Source of the DNA: HGW-17 sp938004375
GTDB taxonomy: Bacteria; Myxococcota_A; Polyangia; HGW-17
Reading direction: 5' to 3'
DNA: 64,000 nucleotides
NCBI GenBank assembly: GCA_036802685.1
Contig: DAIRVS010000001.1
Location: 1 to 64,000 of the forward strand
The notes under the pieces are model-generated. The model did no database searches, was not told the origin of the DNA, and saw nothing but the letters and a program-made list of their open reading frames with translations. Of this stretch, positions 24,238 through 32,685 are shown in pieces. Every line of letters begins with the position of its first letter. Position 1 is the stretch's first letter. A program made the translations under genes and the position numbers.

Positions 24238-26085
24238 TCAGTTCGGCACGCAGCGGTAGTTGTCCGCGGGGGGTCCGGTGAAGGTGGTGCCGATGTCGCC
24301 GCCCAGGGTGCCGTCGGCGTTCTCGTAGCCGATGGTGGCCGAGAAGCCCGATCCCAGCCAGGTGGAGCGGTCGTAGATCACCTCGAAGGCGTTGGAGCCT
24401 TCGTACAGGCGGATCTGCATGGTCACCTTGGAATCGGTGCCGCCACCGATGATGCGACACTGGTGCCATTCGAGCACGAACACCCGGTTCGGCGAGGAAC
24501 CTTGGGTCTGGTACAAGAGCCGGGCGTCGGGCCAGGTGGTCTGGGAGTAGACCAGATCGTCCCAAAAGATGTAGATCGCGGCGTTGGGCGTCGCCGAATT
24601 GGGGAGGGTGGTGTTGGTCCATTCGTTGGTGCCAGGGTCGGCACCGAAAGAGGCCCAGCCGTTGGTACAGAAATAGCCATCCGTGTAGTTCTGACCGAAG
24701 TAGCGGAAGGTGAAGGGGATCGTGAACGGGAAACGCCCGTCGATCACCCAGGTTTCCGTGGTGAGCGACGTGCCGGAGTACCGGATCGTCGAGTAGGTCG
24801 CGGCGAGGGCCGAGCAGGTGTAGGCACCGGCGGGGGCCTGGCAGATTCCGGCGTTGCAGGTCTGGCCCAGGGCGGCGCAGTCGGTGCCGTTGGCCCAGCT
24901 CCAGCAGCCGTAGCCGTCCTGGACGCAGGACTGGGTGACGCTGCCGTCACAGCGGGCCTGACCCGAGGAGCAGGCGTTGTTGCACACGCAGGTGTTGCCC
25001 GAGCAGGACCGTCCGGTGGCCGCGCAGTTGATGCCGTCGGCCCAGTCGTAGCAGCCGGTGCCGGCGAGCGAACACGACTGGATGACGTCGCCGAAGCAGC
25101 GCACGGCACCCGAGGCACAGGTGTCGGTGCAGGTGTTCACGCACTGAGCCGAGCCCGAGGAGGTGTCGCACACCTGACCCAAGCCCGCGCAGTCCTGCAC
25201 CGTGCTCCAGGCCCGGCAGCCGTTGCCGCCGGTGACGCAGCTCTGGCGGACGGTGCTCAGACAACGGGTGCTGCCGTCGGCGCACTCGTGCACGCAGGAG
25301 CACGCGCCCCCGGAGCACACCTGGCCCGCGGCGGCGCAGTCGGCGCCGTTCACCCAGATGCGGCAGCCCGAGCCGTCGGTGCCGCAGGTCTGCACCACGT
25401 TTCCGCTGCACTGGGGCGGGGCGCCCGCCTCGCACTGGTGGACGCAGGGATCGGTGCAGGCGGCCGCGGCGCCGGTCCCGGTGCACACCCAGTTAGTCAG
25501 CGCGCAGTCCTGCACGTCCTTCCACTGGGCGCAGCCATTCTCGCCGGCCTGGCAGCGCTGCAGCACGTTTCCCGTGCAGAAGCCGTCGCCGAGGGTGCAG
25601 GCGTCGGTGCAGGAGTCCGCGCAGGCGGCGGAGCCCGAGGCGTCGTCGCACACCTGGTCGCCGGTCGCGCAGTCCACCGAGGTCTCCCACGCGCGGCAAC
25701 CCTGGTCGTCGGCCGCGCAGAGCTCGAGGAGGTTGCCGTTGCAGCGCAGCGCGCCGGCCGGATCGCAGGTGTGGTTGCAGGCCGCGCGGCAGAACGTGGT
25801 GTTGTACGCGCACGACGAGGAGCAGCCCAGGCTGCCGCTGGCGAACCCTAGGCTCACGCAGGTGGCGCCGCCCAGATCGCCGCCGTCGCAGTCCTCGCCG
25901 TCCGAGAGGACGCCGTCCCCGCAGCCGGCTTCGGTGCAGTCCTGCGGACAGGAGTCCGCGTCCTCGGCGGGCTGGCAGGTGCCGTCGCCGCAGGTGGTCA
26001 CGCCGCCGCCGCCCTTGGCGCAGGAGAAGAGGGCGCCGACGAGGGCGGTGGAGAGAAGAAGGATAAAATATTTTTTGATAAACAT
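24238..26085 (-). CDS. large Cys-repeat lipoprotein with NIDO-like C-terminal domain
   Basis: A 615-residue predicted lipoprotein that starts MFIKKYFILL at ATG 26085 (GGGAG nearby) with lipobox LFSC. A first Cys block reads CGDGTCQPAEDADSCPQDC and CGDGVLSDGEDCDG. After it come about seven repeats of roughly 47 residues patterned CxxxCxxGxxRCxGxxxxxCxxxxxGCxxWxxxxDCAxxGQxC. The C-terminal 200 residues form a beta-sandwich with FPFTIPFTFRYFGQNY, GWASFG, IYIFWDDLV and VFVLEWHQC, resembling the nidogen-like/NIDO domain found at the end of many myxobacterial surface lipoproteins. The whole is probably an extended, disulfide-rich stalk with a terminal domain. An alternative longer reading frame upstream to 27216 is not used, because it overlaps ackA. 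Confidence 0.8.
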   Translation of the reverse strand: MFIKKYFILLLSTALVGALFSCAKGGGGVTTCGDGTCQPAEDADSCPQDCTEAGCGDGVLSDGEDCDGGDLGGATCVSLGFASGSLGCSSSCAYNTTFCRAACNHTCDPAGALRCNGNLLELCAADDQGCRAWETSVDCATGDQVCDDASGSAACADSCTDACTLGDGFCTGNVLQRCQAGENGCAQWKDVQDCALTNWVCTGTGAAAACTDPCVHQCEAGAPPQCSGNVVQTCGTDGSGCRIWVNGADCAAAGQVCSGGACSCVHECADGSTRCLSTVRQSCVTGGNGCRAWSTVQDCAGLGQVCDTSSGSAQCVNTCTDTCASGAVRCFGDVIQSCSLAGTGCYDWADGINCAATGRSCSGNTCVCNNACSSGQARCDGSVTQSCVQDGYGCWSWANGTDCAALGQTCNAGICQAPAGAYTCSALAATYSTIRYSGTSLTTETWVIDGRFPFTIPFTFRYFGQNYTDGYFCTNGWASFGADPGTNEWTNTTLPNSATPNAAIYIFWDDLVYSQTTWPDARLLYQTQGSSPNRVFVLEWHQCRIIGGGTDSKVTMQIRLYEGSNAFEVIYDRSTWLGSGFSATIGYENADGTLGGDIGTTFTGPPADNYRCVPN

Positions 26086-26295
26086 CGCACGCGCTCCCTC
26101 TAGCGCGCCCAGTATAGCGTCAAAACGCGGATCTGCGAGGAAAAGATCCCCCGTGGTCGGGAGCATTCTTTTCTGTGAAAAGAAAAACAGATCATCCTTG
26201 CCACCGGGATCCGGTTCCAGTACCGTGGGCCCGGTGCCCGAGCCCCGGGCCGGGGGCAGGCCGGACGGCGGTCCTGCCTCCCAGGAGGTCATTCC

Positions 26296-27495
26296 ATGCT
26301 CGTGTTCGTGATCAACTGCGGTTCTTCGTCGATCAAGTACCAGCTCTTCGAGATGCCCGAGAAGCGCCAGCTCGCCCGCGGCCTGCTCGAGCGCATCGGG
26401 GAGACTGGTTCGGCGGTGCTCACCCACCGCGCCGGCGAGGGCAAGTGGATCCTCGAGGTGCACGCGCCGGATCACCGGGCCGGCCTCGACCACATCCTGC
26501 GGACGCTGGTCTCCGGGGAGACCGCCGTCATCGACGACCTGTCCAGCATCCGGGCGGTGGGCCACCGCGTGGTGCACGGCGGAGAGCAGGTCCGTGAGGC
26601 CGTGGTCATCGACGCCGCGGTGGAGGACGTGATCGCCGGGTGCGCCGAGCTCGCCCCCGTGCACAACCCGCCCAACCTCATGGGCATCCGCACCGCGCGG
26701 GCCGTGCTGCCGGACTGCGTCCAGGTGGCCGTGTTCGACACCGCCTTCCATCACACGCTGCCGAAGAAGGCCTACCTGTACGCCCTGCCGCTGGAGCTCT
26801 ACGAGCAGCACCGCATCCGCAAGTACGGCTTCCACGGCACCTCCCACGAGTACGTCGCCCAGGAGACCGCCCGCCGGCTCGGGAAGCCGCTTTCGGCGTG
26901 CAACCTCATCACCTGCCACCTGGGGAACGGCTGCTCGATGACCGCCATCGAGGCCGGTCGCTCGGTGGACACCTCCATGGGGATGACGCCGCTGCAGGGG
27001 CTCATGATGGGCACGCGCAGCGGCGATCTGGACCCGGCCGTGCTGATCCACCTGCTGCGCAACGGGTGGGTCGCCGACGTCGCCGAGCTCGACCGCCTGC
27101 TCAACCGCAAGTCCGGCCTGGCCGGCATCTCGGGGCTCGGCAACGACATGCGCACCCTCGAGGAGCACATGGAGACGAACGAGCGGGCCAAGCTGGCCGT
27201 GGAAATGTTCGCCCACCGGGTGCGCTTCTACCTGGGCGGCTACCTGGCGCTCCTGGGTTCCTGCGACGCCGTGGTCTTCACCGGCGGCATCGGCGAGAAC
27301 GACTCCCTGCTGCGCCGGCTCGTGCTCGAGGGTCTCGCCCCGCTGGGCCTGGAGCTGGACCCGGCGGCCAACACCGCCACCGTGCGCGGGAAAGAAGGCG
27401 CGATCACCACCGCGGCGAGTCGCATCCCGGCGCTGGTGATCCCCACCGACGAGGAGGGCATGATCGCCGCGAGCACCTACGCCCTGGCCCGCTAG
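26296..27495 (+). CDS. ackA: acetate kinase
   Basis: Acetate kinase converts acetyl phosphate and ADP to acetate and ATP in the cytoplasm. The 399-residue length is normal. Family motifs are present in order: the N-terminal phosphate-binding NCGSSSIKY, HRVVHGG, the FDTAFHHTLP block, KYGFHGTSH with the catalytic histidine, HLGNGCS, DTSMGMTPLQGLMMGTRSGDLDP, and FTGGIGEN near the C-terminus. ATG 26296 has AGGAGG six bases upstream. Phosphotransacetylase (pta), its usual partner, is not adjacent, so the gene stands alone. A hexanucleotide tract lies downstream. Confidence 0.97.
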   Translation: MLVFVINCGSSSIKYQLFEMPEKRQLARGLLERIGETGSAVLTHRAGEGKWILEVHAPDHRAGLDHILRTLVSGETAVIDDLSSIRAVGHRVVHGGEQVREAVVIDAAVEDVIAGCAELAPVHNPPNLMGIRTARAVLPDCVQVAVFDTAFHHTLPKKAYLYALPLELYEQHRIRKYGFHGTSHEYVAQETARRLGKPLSACNLITCHLGNGCSMTAIEAGRSVDTSMGMTPLQGLMMGTRSGDLDPAVLIHLLRNGWVADVAELDRLLNRKSGLAGISGLGNDMRTLEEHMETNERAKLAVEMFAHRVRFYLGGYLALLGSCDAVVFTGGIGENDSLLRRLVLEGLAPLGLELDPAANTATVRGKEGAITTAASRIPALVIPTDEEGMIAASTYALAR

Positions 27496-27583
27496 CCACC
27501 CAGGGACCCCCGCAAAAGGGCGGCCCGTTTGAGGTCCGCGACCCGAAGACGGGTCACGAAGTGACCGGAATCATCTTCTTCTC

Positions 27584-27625
27584 CGATCCCGATTTCGATC
27601 CCGATTTCGATTTCGATTTCGACTT
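27584..27625. repeat. CGATTT-type hexanucleotide tract, 7 units
   Basis: Seven six-base units (CGATCC, CGATTT, CGATCC, CGATTT x3, CGACTT) lie in the gap between ackA and the convergent RCC1 lipoprotein gene. The same hexamer on the opposite strand forms the tract at 18207-18230. Confidence 0.85.
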
Positions 27626-27645
27626 GGAACCGGAGTCGGACCCGG

Positions 27646-29673
27646 TCACAGGGAATAATCGTCCACGGGGAGGATCACGCGGCGGGGCACCAAGGCGGCG
27701 GTGGTGGTCAGGTTCCCCAGCTGGCCTTCGGAGTTGTGGCCCCAGCAGTACAGTTCGCGGTCCGCAGTGAGCCCGCAGGTGTGGGTGACGCCGGGAGAGA
27801 CGGCGTTGAACCGCAGATCGGTGACGACCGTGGTGGCCGTACTGCGATTCGTAGTGGTGCCGTCGCCGAGCTGGCCGTACTGGTTCCACCCGAAGCACAG
27901 GGTGGTCCCCAGCACGCCGTGGAGCAGACAGGTGTGGGAGCCGAAGGTCCACGTCGCCGCGGCGTCGATGTGGCCGTCGATCTGCACCGGCGTGAGACGG
28001 TTGGTGAAGGTGGCGTCGCCGAGTTGGCCGTAGTTGTTCAGGCCCCAGCAGTATACGATCCCGCCGGTGGTCCGGGCGCAGGTGTGGCCCGTGCCGCAGG
28101 TGACGGTGGCGATGTTGGTGAGGGAGGAGATGGCCACCGGCACCCGGGAGTCCGTGGTGTTGCCGGTGCCGAGCTGGCCATTGTCGTTACGACCCCAGCA
28201 CACCCCGTTTCCAGTCTGATTACGCAAACAATTGTGTTCGTAGGAGCTTGAGATTTGAGTAGCCAAAGACACCCCCGAGACCTGCACCGGCACCGCGCTC
28301 GAGGTCGTCGAGTTGTTGCCCAGTTGGCCCCGGGCGTTGTCCCCGAAGCACCACGCGGTCCCGAGGAGGGTCAGGACGCAGGTGTGCCGAAAGCCCAGGC
28401 CCAGCTGGATCGCGTTGGTGAAGATCCCCGCCCGCACCGGCAGGGACGAGTGGGCGGCGATCCCGTGGCCCAACTGGCCCGAGTCCCCCCGGCCCCAGCA
28501 CCACACCTCGCCGCCGGCGCGCAGGGCGCAGGTGTGGAAGTAGCCGGCCTGCACCGCGGTGACGTCCTCGAGGCCCTGGACCAGCACCGGTCCGGTCCGG
28601 TCCGCGGTGGTGCCGTCGCCGAGCTGGCCCATGGAGTTGTCCCCCCAGCACAGCACCCGTCCGGTGTTCAGCAGGGCGCAGGTGTGCAGGTAGCCCGCGG
28701 ACACGGCCACCGGATACCGGAGGCGGTTGCACAGGTACTCCTCGCGGGTGACCTCGGGATCGCCCAAAACGCCGTCCCCGTCGAGGTCCAGCCCCGTCTC
28801 GACGAGCACGCCGCCATAGGGGCAGGCGCCGCCCCACTCCACCGTCGTCAGCCGGGTGAGGGCGTTGTGGCCGTGGCACACGGCCTGTTCGTCCTGGACC
28901 TCGCCGTCGCCGAGGGCGCCGTCCCCGTCGGTGTCCAGCCCCGTCTTCACGAGGAGACCGCCCTGGGGACAGGGCGCGCCCGGCGCCAGCGGATCCACCC
29001 GCACCAGGGAGTTGGTCCCGACCGTTCCGTCCTCGCCGGGGGCCCCATGGCAGACATAGGAGACGTCGTCCACCTCCAGCGGTCCGAGGACGCCGTCGCC
29101 GTCGTCGTCGAGGCCGGTGGAGACGGCCAGGCCGCCGTGCAGGCAGTTCGCGCCGGCGGGCTCGTCCAGAATGCTCACCAGGGAGGCGGGACCGCCGCCG
29201 GTGCCCGACGCGCTCTGGCAGACAAGGTTTGAACTCGTTCGTTCGTCTTCATCCAGAACCGCATTCCCGTTCTGGTCCAGACCCCAGTAGTAACGCTGGC
29301 CGCCGTTGGGACACTCGACGCCGGGGGCGAGCTCCTCCACGTGGAGGAGCGTGGACAGCCCGTCCCGCCCGTCCTGGCCGTCCTGGCCGTTTTCACCGTT
29401 TTCACCGTTTTCACCGTCCTCGCCGTCGTCGCCGGGGAGCCCGTTGCAGACCGTCTGGATGCTCTCGATCTCGCCGGTCTCCAGGGCCCCGTTGCCGTTG
29501 GTGTCCTTTCCGGCCATGACCACCATACCCCCATACGGGCACTGGATGGACGAGGCCGACTCGATGAGCACCAGGGTGCCCTGGCCGTCCTGGCCGTCCT
29601 GGCCGGTGCAGGCCAGGAGCGCCCAGAGCAGCGACGACGTGAGCAGCAGACGGCGATGGAACAACTTGCGCAT
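27646..29673 (-). CDS. RCC1-repeat lipoprotein with collagen-like segment
   Basis: A 675-residue predicted lipoprotein, start at ATG 29673, lipobox LLAC. After the lipid Cys comes a short GQDGQDGQG run. A first calcium-binding-like unit (DTNGNGALETGEIESIQTVC) is followed by a collagen-like Gly-X-Y run (GDDGEDGENGENG and so on). More units of the form CPxGGxxxxxGLDxDGDGxLGxxE precede about seven RCC1 repeats of about 50 residues, with the signature CWGxNxxGQLG, HTCAL and similar. RCC1 repeats build a beta-propeller that in bacteria is usually exposed on the surface; no chromatin role is implied. Another RCC1 lipoprotein is encoded at 46146. Confidence 0.87.
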   Translation of the reverse strand: MRKLFHRRLLLTSSLLWALLACTGQDGQDGQGTLVLIESASSIQCPYGGMVVMAGKDTNGNGALETGEIESIQTVCNGLPGDDGEDGENGENGENGQDGQDGRDGLSTLLHVEELAPGVECPNGGQRYYWGLDQNGNAVLDEDERTSSNLVCQSASGTGGGPASLVSILDEPAGANCLHGGLAVSTGLDDDGDGVLGPLEVDDVSYVCHGAPGEDGTVGTNSLVRVDPLAPGAPCPQGGLLVKTGLDTDGDGALGDGEVQDEQAVCHGHNALTRLTTVEWGGACPYGGVLVETGLDLDGDGVLGDPEVTREEYLCNRLRYPVAVSAGYLHTCALLNTGRVLCWGDNSMGQLGDGTTADRTGPVLVQGLEDVTAVQAGYFHTCALRAGGEVWCWGRGDSGQLGHGIAAHSSLPVRAGIFTNAIQLGLGFRHTCVLTLLGTAWCFGDNARGQLGNNSTTSSAVPVQVSGVSLATQISSSYEHNCLRNQTGNGVCWGRNDNGQLGTGNTTDSRVPVAISSLTNIATVTCGTGHTCARTTGGIVYCWGLNNYGQLGDATFTNRLTPVQIDGHIDAAATWTFGSHTCLLHGVLGTTLCFGWNQYGQLGDGTTTNRSTATTVVTDLRFNAVSPGVTHTCGLTADRELYCWGHNSEGQLGNLTTTAALVPRRVILPVDDYSL
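29361..29436 (-). repeat. collagen-like Gly-X-Y coding repeat
   Basis: Nine-base units encode Gly-Glu-Asn, Gly-Gln-Asp and related triplets between two calcium-binding-like units of the RCC1 lipoprotein. It could trimerise or act as a rigid spacer. Confidence 0.7.
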
Positions 29674-29828
29674 GGAGACCTCCGAAGCGGCGGGAGCCGT
29701 GGAAAAATGGGGTGGACGCTGCTTATCCAATAGGCTGGAAAAGTCAAGCTGAATCCGTGCGCCCATTGTCGTCCCCCCGCGACCGCGGTTGCGGAAAAAT
29801 GTGAAAAAGTGAAAACGGAAAGCACCCG

Positions 29829-30449
29829 TCAGCGGTGATACAGGACGAGCCAGCCGGCCAGAGCCCCCAGGGCCAGCGCCAGGGCGGCGACCTGCCACCG
29901 GGGGAGCGCCAGGGCGGCGGCGAGCCAGGCCGTCGGCCCCAGCCGCGGCGGGCGCAGGCGGAACGCCGGGAAGCCGGCCCCATCGTCGTCGGGCCAGAGC
30001 GGCTTCAGGGTGGCCCTCAGGGCGTCGAGGTCCGCCGGACGCCGCGCGCGGGTCCTGGCACAGCACGCCCCCAACAGGTCCCGCGTCGGGGCGTCCAGGT
30101 CGGCGACGGCCCGCCAGGCCCGGGCGGCCCCGTCGTCCAGCGCCCAGTGGGCGTATTCCATGGACGCCGGCGGGGGCACCGCGGCGGCCGGATCGTCACG
30201 CAAGGCCAGCAGGACGACGCCCAGCACGTACAGGTCCGACCGCACGTCGGGGCGCCCGTGGGAGAACAGGAGCTCGGGCGGCGGGAACTGCCAGTCGGCG
30301 CGGCACGGCGGACCGGTGAAGCGCGTCCCGGGGCGGTGCGACAACTCGGCGCCGACGTGGGCGGCCAGGGCCACGAGGGTGGCGCCTTCGGCCGGCCGCT
30401 CGAGATACGTGAAGCACCCCGGCAGGGTCCGGGCGGGGTCGGCGGGCAT
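29829..30449 (-). CDS. kinase C-lobe-like membrane protein, degenerate
   Basis: A 206-residue protein that looks like the second half of a Hanks-type kinase. DVRSDLYVLGVVLLAL resembles the conserved Asp-x-Tyr-x-Leu-Gly subdomain IX, and RARRPADLDALRATLKPLW resembles the last Arg-containing helix. I do not find a glycine loop, catalytic Lys, HRD or DFG, so it should have no kinase activity. A C-terminal hydrophobic segment (about 180-202) anchors it in the membrane. It starts only 6 bases after the rex stop, so it shares the Rex transcript. It could be a pseudokinase or a remnant; the sequence does not decide. Confidence 0.6.
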   Translation of the reverse strand: MPADPARTLPGCFTYLERPAEGATLVALAAHVGAELSHRPGTRFTGPPCRADWQFPPPELLFSHGRPDVRSDLYVLGVVLLALRDDPAAAVPPPASMEYAHWALDDGAARAWRAVADLDAPTRDLLGACCARTRARRPADLDALRATLKPLWPDDDGAGFPAFRLRPPRLGPTAWLAAALALPRWQVAALALALGALAGWLVLYHR

Positions 30450-30455
30450 GGGGTC

Positions 30456-31121
30456 CTACCGCTTGCGGGGCCAGTGACCGGCGATCCGGTGGGCGAGCTT
30501 GTACATGCCGTAGGCGATCTGGGCGTTCTCGATGAACACGTCGCGGTAGCGGTGGAGCTCGGCGGCGGTGAAGTTGTAGATGGCGCGCACGCCGGCCTGG
30601 ACCAGGCGATCGGCGACCTCGACGGCCACCTCCTCGGGCACCGTGAGGACGGCGATGTCCACGGGCTGTTCGGCGATCCGCCGCTCGAGTTGGTCCATGG
30701 ACTCGACCCGCACGGCCCCCACCGCCTCGCCGATGACGGCGGGATCGGTGTCGAAGATCAACTGCACGCAGAAATTGTGGCAGTCCGAGCCGTGGTAGTG
30801 CGCCAGCGCGCGACCGATGCGCCCGAAGCCGACGATGGCCACGCGGTACTTGTGGTTGAGCCCCAGGATCTTCTCGACGGCGTCGATGAGAAAATCGATG
30901 TTGTAGCCGTAGCGGGCCTTGCCGAACACGCCGAAGTACGACAGGTCCTTGCGGATCTGCGTGTCCTTCACGCGCAGGCTGTCGCCGAGCATCTGGCTGG
31001 AGACCTGGTCGATGCCGGCGGTCTTGAACCGGTACAACTGCATGAGGTACCGGGGCATGCGCTCCATGGTCGCGGCGGGGATTGGGATCTGGTCTTTTCC
31101 TGCGGGGCCGGTCGGACTCAA
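30456..31121 (-). CDS. rex: redox-sensing transcriptional repressor Rex
   Basis: Rex senses the NADH/NAD+ ratio and represses fermentation and respiration genes when NADH is low. The product is 221 residues. It has an N-terminal winged-helix part with IPIPAATMERMPRYL and VSSQMLGDSLRVKDTQIRKDLSYFG, then a Rossmann domain with the NADH-binding GFGRIG motif. I choose TTG 31121 as start because GAGGTGG lies 4-5 bases upstream and the protein then begins MSPTGPAGKDQIPIPAAT, including the conserved IPIP region. The nearest in-frame ATG (31067) would cut that region off. A degenerate kinase-like gene is 6 bases downstream. No Rex operator could be recognised with confidence in this window. Confidence 0.94.
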   Translation of the reverse strand: MSPTGPAGKDQIPIPAATMERMPRYLMQLYRFKTAGIDQVSSQMLGDSLRVKDTQIRKDLSYFGVFGKARYGYNIDFLIDAVEKILGLNHKYRVAIVGFGRIGRALAHYHGSDCHNFCVQLIFDTDPAVIGEAVGAVRVESMDQLERRIAEQPVDIAVLTVPEEVAVEVADRLVQAGVRAIYNFTAAELHRYRDVFIENAQIAYGMYKLAHRIAGHWPRKR

Positions 31122-31149
31122 GGTTCCACCTCGGGGCACCCGCAGCGGA

Positions 31150-31995
31150 CTACGGGTGCAGATAGGGATACAGTTGGTGCATCGCCTGAAGCGACCACGC
31201 CAGCATACTGCAATCGCCGGCCATTGCAAAGTGAATCGTGTTTTTTTTCACTCCTAAAGTGGCGCCGGGCAGGGCGTCGAAGAACTTTCCCCCCACCGAC
31301 GGTGCCTGCAGGAAGGCGGCGCGCTCGTTGATGGCCAGCATGAGCCAGTAGTGGACGGCGTCCGTCAGCGTGGGGTTGAGCTTCTTCGCCAGCGGCTTCG
31401 CCTCCAGTTCGATGCGGCCGGCCGCGACGCGTCCGGTGAGCTCGCCGAGCTCCAGCGACTTCAACAGCGGGCGGGCCTCCACGAAGGCGGCGGCGCGGGG
31501 GTGCGCCAGGGAGACGGTGAAGAAGGAACCCGACGCGGTGTAACTGCGCTCGCGGAGCTCGGCGCCGACGGCGTGGCCGGGGCGGCTCCACCAGCAGGCG
31601 TCCCCCGCCGGGTGGCAGCGCGTGTGGGCGCCCCCCACGGGGGAGCCCTTGGGCGCGAGGAAGGCGACCTCGAGGCCGCCGGCGTCCGTCACGAAGACGG
31701 CCAGGCCCACCGGCTGCGCGGGCATGGGCACCTTCGGGTCACCGGTCCAGGTCGAGGCGGCGACGGCGAAGTCCGCGGGCGAAAGCTGGCCCCAGCCCAC
31801 GGCCTCGACGGGCACGGCCAGCTTCCACGCCCGGGGGGGCGGCGCGGTCACGACCTCGGGGGCGGCGGCCTTCACGGGCGCCGGACCGGTGGCGGGCGCC
31901 GGAGGATCCTTCGAGCCGCCGCAGGCCGCGAGGCCCGCGCCCCAGAGCCAGACGAGGAGGAACAGGATGGGTTGAAACGTCATTCGCACAGGCAT
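31150..31995 (-). CDS. lipoprotein of unknown function
   Basis: A 281-residue predicted lipoprotein. It begins MPVRMTFQPILF at ATG 31995 (GGGAG nine bases upstream; ATG 31983 is a weaker choice) and has lipobox LAACG. A Pro/Ala linker (about 25-50) leads to a globular part with ADFAVAASTWTGDPKVPMPAQPVGLAVFVTDAGGLEVAFLAPKG, a CHPAGDACWW pair of Cys and a mostly alpha-helical C-terminus. No known domain is recognised. It sits between panD and rex on the same strand, with gaps of 61 and 28 bases, so a shared transcript is likely. Confidence 0.7.
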   Translation of the reverse strand: MPVRMTFQPILFLLVWLWGAGLAACGGSKDPPAPATGPAPVKAAAPEVVTAPPPRAWKLAVPVEAVGWGQLSPADFAVAASTWTGDPKVPMPAQPVGLAVFVTDAGGLEVAFLAPKGSPVGGAHTRCHPAGDACWWSRPGHAVGAELRERSYTASGSFFTVSLAHPRAAAFVEARPLLKSLELGELTGRVAAGRIELEAKPLAKKLNPTLTDAVHYWLMLAINERAAFLQAPSVGGKFFDALPGATLGVKKNTIHFAMAGDCSMLAWSLQAMHQLYPYLHP

Positions 31996-32056
31996 GGATT
32001 CACGCTCCCACGCGAATGTAGCGGAAAGGGCGCAGGGGCGCAAAAAACCGACGCGC

Positions 32057-32458
32057 TCAGGAGCGGCGGGCCGGGCGGGCGGGACCGGGGGTCTCGACGT
32101 GGTGCTCGTCGACGATGCGGTTCGCGCCGTCCACGAGGACCACCGTGGGGCGGTGGCCGACGGCCTCTGACACCTCGTACTGGGCGAAGGTGGCGATGAT
32201 GATCACGTCGCCGGGGTGGACCAGGTGGGCGGCGGCGCCGTTCACGCAGATGACGCCGCTGTGCTCGGGTCCCTCGATGGCGTAGGTGGTGAGGCGGGCG
32301 CCGGTGGTCACGTCCCAGACGTGGACCTCCTCGTAGGGCAGGATGTCCGCGGCGCGCATGAGGACGGCGTCGATGGTGAGCGACCCCTCGTACTCCAGGT
32401 CCGCCTGCGTCACGGTGGCGCGATGGATTTTGGATTTGAACAAGGTCCGCGTGCTCAT
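32057..32458 (-). CDS. panD: aspartate 1-decarboxylase
   Basis: PanD makes beta-alanine from L-aspartate for pantothenate and coenzyme A synthesis. It is a self-processing pyruvoyl enzyme: the precursor cleaves at Gly-Ser in YEGSLTIDAV (residues 22-31), giving a short beta chain and a pyruvoyl-capped alpha chain. Also visible are the N-terminal KSKIHRATVTQA and the downstream GARLTTYAIEG and CVNGAAAHLVHPGD motifs. The 133-residue length is typical (about 125-140). ATG 32458 follows an AGGAA site. panB and panC, usual partners in pantothenate synthesis, are not nearby. It is part of a minus-strand run with rex. Confidence 0.95.
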   Translation of the reverse strand: MSTRTLFKSKIHRATVTQADLEYEGSLTIDAVLMRAADILPYEEVHVWDVTTGARLTTYAIEGPEHSGVICVNGAAAHLVHPGDVIIIATFAQYEVSEAVGHRPTVVLVDGANRIVDEHHVETPGPARPARRS

Positions 32459-32548
32459 GGCCGTTCCTGTCGCCCAGGGCATTCTAGGGACTTCGAACGC
32501 AAAGTCAATGCGCACCCGCGTCGTGGACGCCGAAAACGTCGCAAACTT

Positions 32549-32683
32549 CTACCATCCGAACACGCCCGCGGTGACCGAGGCGAAGATCCACATCAGCAGC
32601 AGGGCGAACAGACCCCACACGCTCCAGCTCACCAGCCGCTGCCAGAACACGGTGTTGGAGGACAGGCCGCGCGGTTCGGACAT
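32549..32683 (-). CDS. 44-residue single-pass membrane protein
   Basis: A short gene encoding MSEPRGLSSNTVF followed by one hydrophobic helix of about 24 residues. It has a good GGGAGG ribosome site nine bases upstream and begins two bases after the stop of the zinc-ribbon/thioredoxin-fold gene, so co-translation is likely. It may be a small membrane partner of that upstream protein. Not a family I know. Confidence 0.6.
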   Translation of the reverse strand: MSEPRGLSSNTVFWQRLVSWSVWGLFALLLMWIFASVTAGVFGW

Positions 32684-32685
32684 GG

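Noticed and set aside
26086..27216. N-terminal extension of the Cys-repeat lipoprotein to 27216
   Set aside because: It is antisense to ackA, and the lipoprotein signal starts at 26085.
27540..27555. GACCCG-AAGA-CGGGTC hairpin after ackA as a terminator
   Set aside because: Only a six-base stem and no T-run directly after it; too weak to list as a terminator.
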